The notes under the pieces are model-generated. The model saw nothing but the letters and a program-made list of their open reading frames with translations, was not told the DNA's origin and ran no database searches. This document shows positions 1 to 5,427 of a stretch of 8,393 nucleotides of DNA, piece after piece (the first letter of the stretch is position 1; each line of letters starts with the position of its first letter). Source of the DNA: an uncultured Bacteroidales bacterium (GTDB lineage Bacteria; Bacteroidota; Bacteroidia; Bacteroidales; Bacteroidaceae); assembly GCA_902783615.1 (NCBI GenBank), contig CACZRQ010000269.1, forward strand, positions 1-8,393. Direction: 5' to 3'. The translations under genes and the position numbers were made by a program.

Positions 1-794
1 TGGAGATGCCGGCATCGATGAGCCAGTTTTTGGTGCAGCCGTGGAGCATCATCACCTACATGTTCCTGCATGCCGGCGTGATGCACTTGCTGTTCAATAT
101 GCTGTGGCTCTACTGGTTTGGTCAGCTGTTTCTGTTTTTCTTCTCCACCAAGCATTTGCGTGGACTCTATCTATTTGGCGGCATCTGTGGGGCGCTGCTT
201 TACCTGTTGGCCTACAATGTGTTTCCTTATCTCACTCCTTACGCCGACTACACTTTCATGTTGGGTGCCTCTGCCTCTGTGCTGGCCATCGTGGCGGCTG
301 TGGCTTATCGCGAGCCTGATTATCGGGTGAATCTGTTCCTGTTGGGCAGTTTGCCGTTGAAATATTTTGCCTTGGTGGTGATTGGCCTCGATTTGCTCTT
401 CATCACTTCCGACAATGCCGGAGGGCATATTGCCCATTTGGGGGGTGCCTTGGGAGGCTTGCTCTTTGCTTATCTGCTGAACAAGGGTACTGACCTGACT
501 CGCTATATCAACCAGGTGATTGATTTCTGCCAGCATCCAGCTGCATTCAAGCCCAAGATGCGGAAGCCTAAGATGAAGGTGAATTATGGTGGAAGGGCAA
601 GGCAGCATTCTGATGCCGAGCCGAAGCAAGCTGATGCTAAGGCGAAGCAGCAAGAGAAAGCTGAGGAACCAAAGCCTGCAGATGCCTCCAAGCAAGATCG
701 CATCAATGAGATTCGAGAGAAAATCAAGCAATCGGGCTATCAGGGCTTGACGGAGGAGGAAAAGAAAGAGTTGTTTAAAGCCAGCATTCGGTGA
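1..794 (+). CDS. Rhomboid family intramembrane serine protease, 5'-truncated by the window edge
   Basis: Rhomboids cleave transmembrane substrates inside the cytoplasmic membrane with a Ser-His dyad. The frame is open to the window edge, so the ATG at 6 is probably internal and the first membrane helix lies upstream. Numbering from that Met, the rhomboid signatures appear in order: H27-LLF-N31 (oxyanion-side His and Asn of helix 2), G87-A-S89-A with Ser89 as expected nucleophile, and A143-H144-LGG with His144 as expected partner. Hydrophobic stretches at about 12-33, 34-46, 55-72, 84-100, 117-134 and 139-158 fit the rhomboid core. Residues 160-228 form a Lys/Ala/Glu/Gln-rich cytosolic linker. 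The last ~32 residues (DRINEIREKIKQSGYQGLTE and on) match the short helical C-terminal domain common on Bacteroidota rhomboids, which I recall as DUF6576. The substrate cannot be told from the sequence. The gene ends with TGA at 792-794, and a repeat cluster follows. Confidence 0.93.
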   Translation, partial: EMPASMSQFLVQPWSIITYMFLHAGVMHLLFNMLWLYWFGQLFLFFFSTKHLRGLYLFGGICGALLYLLAYNVFPYLTPYADYTFMLGASASVLAIVAAVAYREPDYRVNLFLLGSLPLKYFALVVIGLDLLFITSDNAGGHIAHLGGALGGLLFAYLLNKGTDLTRYINQVIDFCQHPAAFKPKMRKPKMKVNYGGRARQHSDAEPKQADAKAKQQEKAEEPKPADASKQDRINEIREKIKQSGYQGLTEEEKKELFKASIR

Positions 795-809
795 ATGGCA
801 TGCTGTACA

Positions 810-848
810 TGACGCTGAAAGCGTCACCGTATAATAGCCGTGGGTGCC
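810..848 (-). repeat. Inverted copy of the ~38-bp repeat unit, with hairpin 810-826
   Basis: Read on the minus strand, 848 to 811 gives CCCACGGCTATTAT, a short spacer, then GGTGACGCTTTCAGCGTC. This matches the plus-strand copy at 977-1014 (CCCGCGGCTATTAT, then GGTGATGCTTTCAGCATC) with a few substitutions and one indel. The end of the unit is a perfect 7-bp stem with a 3-nt loop (TGACGCT, GAA, AGCGTCA on the plus strand). It starts 15 nt after the rhomboid stop, so it could also serve as a weak terminator, although no T-run follows. Confidence 0.7.
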
Positions 849-863
849 GGCAACGCCGGTACC
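843..863. repeat. Palindrome with 9-bp arms
   Basis: GGTGCCGGC and GCCGGTACC are complementary over 9 bp with one G-T wobble, around an AAC loop. It abuts the inverted repeat-unit copy. Its role is unknown; it is part of the palindrome cluster. Confidence 0.65.
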
Positions 864-889
864 TACGGATATCGGGAAATAAAAAATAT

Positions 890-906
890 CGACCCTGAAG
901 GGGTCG
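890..906. repeat. Palindrome CGACCC / GGGTCG
   Basis: A perfect 6-bp stem (890-895 with 901-906) around the 5-nt loop TGAAG. It follows an A-rich stretch (877-889). It is one of the evenly scattered hairpins of the cluster. Confidence 0.6.
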
Positions 907-923
907 CCCAGCATGATGTTGGG

Positions 924-940
924 GCACTCCTCCAGAGTGC
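924..940. repeat. Palindrome GCACTC / GAGTGC
   Basis: A perfect 6-bp stem (924-929 with 935-940) around a 5-nt loop, followed by the AT-rich tract AATTATATATGTAT. GCACTC and GAGTGC are also the inner halves of the CIRCE operator. Here, however, the spacing is 5 nt, the outer TTA/TAA are missing, and no heat-shock gene follows, so I do not call it CIRCE. Confidence 0.6.
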
Positions 941-963
941 AATTATATATGTATCAACATAAA

Positions 964-1014
964 CCGCAGGTTCTTCGAACCCGCGGCTATTATGAGGGTG
1001 ATGCTTTCAGCATC
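964..1014 (+). repeat. Forward copy of the ~38-bp repeat unit (977-1014) with two hairpins
   Basis: The unit GAACCCGCGGCTATTATGAG and on (977-1014) is 30/38 identical to 1035-1072 by direct comparison. Its 5' end forms a 10-bp stem with the preceding CCGCAGGTTC (964-973 with 977-986, one mismatch, TTC loop). Its 3' end is a perfect stem GATGCT, TTC, AGCATC at 1000-1014. The matching stem of the inverted copy is GACGCT/AGCGTC. The C-G to T-A change on both sides keeps the pairing. Confidence 0.7.
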
Positions 1015-1034
1015 CATACATCAAAAACTGAAAC

Positions 1035-1072
1035 GAACCCGCGGCTATGATTAGGATGACGCTTTCTGTCGC
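1035..1072 (+). repeat. Second forward copy of the ~38-bp repeat unit, decayed hairpin
   Basis: It begins GAACCCGCGGCTATGATTAG and matches 977-1014 at 30 of 38 positions. The terminal stem GACGCT, TTC, TGTCGC no longer pairs well, so this copy looks degenerate. A further fragment, CCCTACGGGGCTATGAT at 1089-1105, resembles the start of the same unit and ends 11 nt before the EEP start codon. Confidence 0.65.
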
Positions 1073-1116
1073 AAATTGTTTTTGAACACCCTACGGGGCT
1101 ATGATATACGGAAAAG

Positions 1117-2211
1117 ATGAAGAACTTGTGGAAAATATTGGGATTTCTGTTGTGGACGGTTAGCATACTGGCGGCCCTGCTGATGATTTTTGCAGCCTTC
1201 AGCCAGGTGTTGAACCCCGTCAGGTTTCCTATGCTCTCGTTGGCAGGCTTCCTCTTTCCGCCTTTGGCATTGCTGAACATCCTGCTGGTGCTGTTCTTCT
1301 TGGTGTTGCGCCGCTTCCGCTTCATTTGGCTTCCCTTGCTCAGCTTGCTGCTGTGCATAGGCCAACTTCGCACTTGCTTGCCTTTAAACGCCCCAGTAGA
1401 AACCAAACCCGAGGGAAGCTTGAAGATACTTTCCTTCAACACCATGAACCTGGGCAGCTTGGAAAAAAACGATGGGGTGAATAGGGTGCTGGAATACCTC
1501 AAGGCCAGCGATGCCGACATTATCTGCCTGCAGGAATACGGCGTGGGCGGCAACAAGAAACTTGTGACGCAGGCCGATGTGAATAAAGCCCTGGCTGACT
1601 ACCCCTACAAGGCTACCAAATTGCCGAAAGGTCAGAAAGACATGGCGAGCATTGCCATCTATTCCAAATTGCCTGTGCTGAAAACCGAACGCATCGGCAT
1701 GCAGAGCAACAGCAATGGGGCGATGGCCTACCAGATCAAATGGGGAATGGACACGCTGCTCTTGGTGAACTGCCATTTGGAATCCTACAAGCTCACCAGC
1801 GAGGACAAGGAACTCTACGAGCAGATGATCGAGAAGCACGAAAAGGAGCAGATGAAAGCAGGGGCGAAGGTGCTGGTGAAGAAACTGGCTGAGGCGGCAG
1901 CCATCAGGGCACCCCAAGCCGACTCCATTGCCAGCTACCTGAATAGCCATCCCTATATATATAAAGTGGTATGCGGCGATTTGAACGACATTCCCTTCTC
2001 CTATACCCATCAAGTGCTGACCCGCGACCTACACGATGCCTTTACCGAATCGGGCAGGGGATTTGGCATTTCCTACCATGCGAACAAGCTTCTCTTCCGA
2101 ATCGACCATTTATTGGTGAGCGAAGCGTTAAAAACCAAAAATTGCACCATAGATGACTCAATTCAGGCCTCAGACCACTATCCAATATGGGCGTATGTAG
2201 AAAAAAATTAA
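1117..2211 (+). CDS. Membrane-anchored endonuclease/exonuclease/phosphatase (EEP) family protein
   Basis: A 364-residue protein. Three hydrophobic segments (about 7-28, 39-63 and 68-88) anchor it in the membrane, followed by an EEP fold from about residue 101 (LKILSFNTMN) to the end. The family's metal and catalytic positions are visible: N108 in SFN, E140 in CLQE, H220 in VNCHLES, D288 and N290 in GDLND, R328-I-D330 and D353-H354 in SDHYP. The catalytic domain therefore looks intact. EEP enzymes act as divalent-metal phosphodiesterases on nucleic acids, phosphoinositides or sphingolipids; the substrate cannot be predicted. Three N-terminal membrane helices before the domain would place it outside the cytoplasm if the N-terminus is inside. 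The start is the first ATG after an in-frame TGA at 1102-1104, with a weak GGAAAAG just upstream. In relatives a gene of this kind usually sits beside rhomboid (from memory), so the two may share a transcript despite the repeat-filled gap. Confidence 0.88.
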   Translation: MKNLWKILGFLLWTVSILAALLMIFAAFSQVLNPVRFPMLSLAGFLFPPLALLNILLVLFFLVLRRFRFIWLPLLSLLLCIGQLRTCLPLNAPVETKPEGSLKILSFNTMNLGSLEKNDGVNRVLEYLKASDADIICLQEYGVGGNKKLVTQADVNKALADYPYKATKLPKGQKDMASIAIYSKLPVLKTERIGMQSNSNGAMAYQIKWGMDTLLLVNCHLESYKLTSEDKELYEQMIEKHEKEQMKAGAKVLVKKLAEAAAIRAPQADSIASYLNSHPYIYKVVCGDLNDIPFSYTHQVLTRDLHDAFTESGRGFGISYHANKLLFRIDHLLVSEALKTKNCTIDDSIQASDHYPIWAYVEKN

Positions 2212-2225
2212 ATATTTGGCTTAGT

Positions 2226-2259
2226 TTTGTGGTTAAATGGAAAAAAACAACTATCTTTG
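2226..2259 (+). promoter_or_regulatory. Bacteroides-type promoter for secDF
   Basis: TTTG at 2226-2229 (the -33 box) and TATCTTTG at 2252-2259 (a full match to the -7 consensus TAnnTTTG) are separated by 22 bp, slightly longer than the usual 19-21. The start of transcription would fall near 2265, leaving a leader of about 50 nt that is A-rich and has no Shine-Dalgarno, as is normal for Bacteroidota. The first box lies 14 bp after the EEP stop codon, so secDF appears to be transcribed independently. Confidence 0.7.
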
Positions 2260-2314
2260 CGGCTTTGTAGCGTAGAAAACAAAAAAAAGTATATAAAATT
2301 AACTCAAAACTAAG

Positions 2315-5281
2315 ATGCAGAACAAAGGATTTGTTAAGATTATTTCTGTCTTGCTGATTTTGGTTTGTCTGTTCTACCTGTCATTCTCAGCCGTTGTTCG
2401 TTACTACGACAACAAGGCTAAGGAGATTGCTAATGGTGACGAGCGCGTAGAGCAGGAGTACCTCGACTCTCTGGCAAATGAGAAGGTTTACTTCGGTAAC
2501 TGGACATTGAAAGACTGTCGCGAGATGGGAATCAGCTTGGGTTTGGACTTGAAGGGTGGTATGAACGTCATCCTCGAAGTGTCAGTACCCGATGTTATCA
2601 AGGTCTTGTCTGACAACAAGCAGGACGCAGCGTTTAACGAGGCGTTGAGCAATGCTGCTAAAGAGGCAGTGAACAGTCAGGACGACGTTATCACATTATT
2701 TATTAGAGAGTACCACCGTCTGGCACCGGGTCAGTCCCTTGCACAGATTTTCGCTACTCAGCAATTAAAGGACAAGGTTACACAGAAATCTACCGATCAG
2801 GAGGTAGAGCGTGTGTTGCGCGATGAGGTGAAGGCTGCCGTTGACAACTCTTTCAACGTGCTGCGTACTCGTATCGACCGCTTCGGTGTGGTACAGCCTA
2901 ACATCCAGACACTCACTGGTAGCCTGGGTCGCATCATGGTGGAACTGCCAGGTATCAAAGAGCCTGCCCGCGTAAGAAAGTTGCTGCAGGGTTCTGCTAA
3001 CCTGGAGTTCTGGGAGACTTACGAGGCTTCTGATGTGGCTCCTTATCTGCAGAATGCCGACATTAAATTGCACAACCTGCTCACCACTGCTGAAGCTACT
3101 GACGACACAGCTCCTGTAGCAGCTGCTCCTGTAAGTGCTTCCGATAGCTTGGCTGCTGCCATCCGTGGCGACAACGCTGCTACTATCGAACAGCTGAAGC
3201 GCGAGCACCCATTGTTGTCTATCCTCCAGGTATTCAATGGCCAGGGTAGCATCGTGGCTTATGCAAACGCAAGAGATACCGCCGAGGTGAACCGCTATCT
3301 GGCTATGCCTGAGGTTCAGTCTGAGCTGCCTAAGGATTTGCGTCTGAAATGGGGTGTGGCTCCAACCGAGATGGATCCTAAGCAGCAGACATTCGAGCTG
3401 TATGCCATCAAGTCAACCCAGCGCAACGGCAAGGCTCCTCTGGAGGGCGACGTTGTGGTGGATGCCAGCGACAAGTTCGACCAGTACGGCAAGCCAGCTG
3501 TGAACATGAGCATGAACTCTGACGGCTCTCGCCGTTGGGCACAGCTCACCAAGCAGAACATTGGCCGTAGCATCGCCATCGTATTGGATGACTATGTATA
3601 TTCTGCTCCTCGTGTAAACAGTGAGATTACAGGTGGTAACTCAGAGATCACTGGTAACTTCACTCCAGAGCAGTCGAAGGACTTGGCAAACGTGCTGAAG
3701 TCTGGTAAGATGCCTGCTCCTGCACACATCGTTCAGGAAGACATCGTAGGTCCTTCTCTGGGTCAGGCTTCCATCAATGCAGGTATCACCTCATTCATCG
3801 TGGCTCTGATTCTGCTGATGATCTACATGTGCAGCATGTATGGCATCGTTCCTGGTATGATTGCCAACTGCGCGCTGATCATGAACCTGTTCTTCACCCT
3901 GGGTATTTTGTCATCATTCCAGGCTGCTCTGACTATGTCTGGTATCGCCGGTATGGTGCTGACACTGGGTATGGCAGTGGATGCCAACGTGCTGATCTAT
4001 GAGCGTACGAAAGAGGAGTTGCGTGCTGGTAAGACCACCAAGGATGCCCTCGCAGCTGGTTATAAGAATGCGTTCAGTGCCATCTTCGACTCTAACGTAA
4101 CTTCATTGCTCACAGGTGTTATCCTGTTTAACTTCGGTACAGGTCCTATCCGTGGTTTCGCAACCACCCTGATCATCGGTATCTGTATCTCCTTCTTCAC
4201 CGCTGTGTTCATGACCCGTCTGGTTTATGAGTACTTCATGGGTAAGGACAAGCTGTTGAACCTCACATTCACAACCAATATATCAAAGAACCTGATGACC
4301 AACGTTCACTTCGACTTCATGGGTCCTCGCAAGCGTTGGCTCACCATCGGTGGTGTAATCTTCCTCATCTGCATTGGCTTCATGGCCATCCGCGGCTTGA
4401 GCCGAAGCATCGACTTCACTGGTGGTCGTAACTTCAACGTGCAGTTTGAGAATGCCGTTGAGCCTGAAGAGGTTCGCTCACTCGTTGCCAACAGCTTTGA
4501 GGACGCTAACGTTAGCGTCATCGCTGTGGGTACCGATGGTCGTACCGTACGTATCAGTACCAACTACCACATCAATGAGGATGGTCAGAATGTGGATACT
4601 GAGATTGAGAGCCGTCTGTATGAGGCAGTGAAGCCTTTGCTGACGCAGAACATCTCGCTCGACACCTTCATCGACCGCGATAACTACACAGGTGGTAGTA
4701 TCATCAGTTCTCAGAAGGTGGGTCCAAGTATCGCTGATGACATTACCTACTCGGCTATCTGGTCAGTCATCCTGGCGCTGATTGCCATCGGTATCTATAT
4801 CCTCATCCGTTTCTACAATGTGGCATATTCAATTGGTGCAACTGGTGCGTTGATTCTCGATACCTCTATCATCCTGGGTGCTTACGCAATGCTGTGGGGT
4901 ATCGTTCCATTCTCGCTCGAGATTGACCAGACCTTCATCGGTGCTGTGCTGACCGCTATCGGTTACTCTATCAACGATAAGGTGGTTATCTTCGACCGTG
5001 TGCGTGAATATACCAAGTTGTACCGCAAGCGTGGCATGTTGCAGGTATTCAACGATTCGTTGAGCTCAACATTGGCACGTACCATCAACACCTCTATCAG
5101 TACATTGATCGTGTTGCTGTGTATCTTCATCCTTGGTGGTGAGTCAATCCGCAGCTTCGCCTTCGCCATGATTCTGGGTGTTATCTTCGGTACAATGTCA
5201 TCTCTCTTCATCGCATCTCCTATCGCTTATCAGATTATCAAGATGACAAGCAAGAAGGAAGAGGAGAAGGAGGAGAAATAA
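2315..5281 (+). CDS. secDF: Protein translocase subunit SecDF (SecD-SecF fusion)
   Basis: A 988-residue single-chain SecD-SecF, the accessory Sec subunit that uses the proton gradient to pull secreted proteins from the periplasmic side. Residues ~7-29 are the first membrane helix. The periplasmic P1 region follows, opening with LGLDLKGGM (75-83). Within P1, residues ~255-290 form an Ala-rich, low-complexity stretch. The SecD membrane bundle spans ~487-645 and contains MAVDANVLIYERT (553-565), with D556 at the expected proton-relay position. The SecF half begins near 672. It shows RSIDFTGG (697-704), VGPSIADD (802-809) and SINDKVVIFDR (885-895), with D888 as second expected proton-carrying Asp. 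The last helices end near 975, followed by a charged Lys/Glu tail. The length is near that usual for Bacteroidota fusions (about 1000). The start ATG follows an AT-rich leader behind a strong promoter match. No frameshift or missing motif was seen. Confidence 0.97.
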   Translation: MQNKGFVKIISVLLILVCLFYLSFSAVVRYYDNKAKEIANGDERVEQEYLDSLANEKVYFGNWTLKDCREMGISLGLDLKGGMNVILEVSVPDVIKVLSDNKQDAAFNEALSNAAKEAVNSQDDVITLFIREYHRLAPGQSLAQIFATQQLKDKVTQKSTDQEVERVLRDEVKAAVDNSFNVLRTRIDRFGVVQPNIQTLTGSLGRIMVELPGIKEPARVRKLLQGSANLEFWETYEASDVAPYLQNADIKLHNLLTTAEATDDTAPVAAAPVSASDSLAAAIRGDNAATIEQLKREHPLLSILQVFNGQGSIVAYANARDTAEVNRYLAMPEVQSELPKDLRLKWGVAPTEMDPKQQTFELYAIKSTQRNGKAPLEGDVVVDASDKFDQYGKPAVNMSMNSDGSRRWAQLTKQNIGRSIAIVLDDYVYSAPRVNSEITGGNSEITGNFTPEQSKDLANVLKSGKMPAPAHIVQEDIVGPSLGQASINAGITSFIVALILLMIYMCSMYGIVPGMIANCALIMNLFFTLGILSSFQAALTMSGIAGMVLTLGMAVDANVLIYERTKEELRAGKTTKDALAAGYKNAFSAIFDSNVTSLLTGVILFNFGTGPIRGFATTLIIGICISFFTAVFMTRLVYEYFMGKDKLLNLTFTTNISKNLMTNVHFDFMGPRKRWLTIGGVIFLICIGFMAIRGLSRSIDFTGGRNFNVQFENAVEPEEVRSLVANSFEDANVSVIAVGTDGRTVRISTNYHINEDGQNVDTEIESRLYEAVKPLLTQNISLDTFIDRDNYTGGSIISSQKVGPSIADDITYSAIWSVILALIAIGIYILIRFYNVAYSIGATGALILDTSIILGAYAMLWGIVPFSLEIDQTFIGAVLTAIGYSINDKVVIFDRVREYTKLYRKRGMLQVFNDSLSSTLARTINTSISTLIVLLCIFILGGESIRSFAFAMILGVIFGTMSSLFIASPIAYQIIKMTSKKEEEKEEK

Positions 5282-5283
5282 TT

Positions 5284-5424
5284 GATTGACGATTGACCAT
5301 TGACCATTGACGATTATCCATGCGGATTAATAATCTGTCCTGATACGTTAGGCAGGTGTTAGTTTGGACTGGAGAGTAATCGTCAATTGTCAATGGTCAA
5401 TCGTCAATCGTCAAAGGTCAATCC
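5284..5424. repeat. 33-bp inverted repeat of TCAATNG heptamers around a 60-nt spacer
   Basis: The left arm 5284-5316 and right arm 5377-5409 are complementary at 32 of 33 positions (one C-T mismatch). Each arm reads, in the outward sense, TAATCG followed by heptamers: TCAATGG, TCAATGG, TCAATCG on the left and TCAATTG, TCAATGG, TCAATCG, TCAATCG on the right. Further right are the diverged units TCAAAGG and TCAATCC up to 5424. The 60-nt spacer (5317-5376) is unrelated in sequence and shows only a weak hairpin (CTGTCCT with AGGCAG). The left arm starts two bases after the secDF stop; the right arm ends three bases before the next start codon. In RNA this would make a long stem-loop that could end or stabilise the secDF transcript. 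No transposase is present; the element resembles a MITE or a composite repeat in form only. Confidence 0.85.
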
Positions 5425-5427
5425 TAC

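Larger units (their letters stand above)
795..1116. repeat. Intergenic cluster of palindromes and diverged ~38-bp repeat units
   Basis: This 322-bp gap between the rhomboid and EEP genes has no believable gene. It holds at least seven short palindromes: 810-826, 843-863, 890-906, 924-940, 964-986, 1000-1014 and a degenerate one near 1059-1072. Three copies of a ~38-bp unit (listed separately) occur, one inverted, plus a remnant at 1089-1105 just before the EEP start. The layout resembles a BIME/REP-type mosaic of enterobacteria, but the sequences are different. A long minus-strand reading frame crosses it only because the repeats are stop-poor in that frame and it then runs antisense to rhomboid; I do not consider it a gene. 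I recall similar palindromic intergenic repeats in Prevotella-like genomes but cannot verify this here. Confidence 0.75.

Noticed and set aside
171..914. Long minus-strand reading frame over the rhomboid gene and the repeat cluster
   Set aside because: It is antisense to a clearly real rhomboid, has no recognisable domain, and its start lies in palindromic repeats. Its length reflects stop-poor repeat sequence.
924..940. CIRCE-like operator (GCACTC, N5, GAGTGC)
   Set aside because: Spacing is 5 instead of 9, the outer TTA/TAA are missing, and it is not upstream of a heat-shock gene.
5284..5424. Complete insertion sequence
   Set aside because: There is no transposase reading frame in the 141 bp and no clear target duplication. 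At most it is a non-autonomous repeat.
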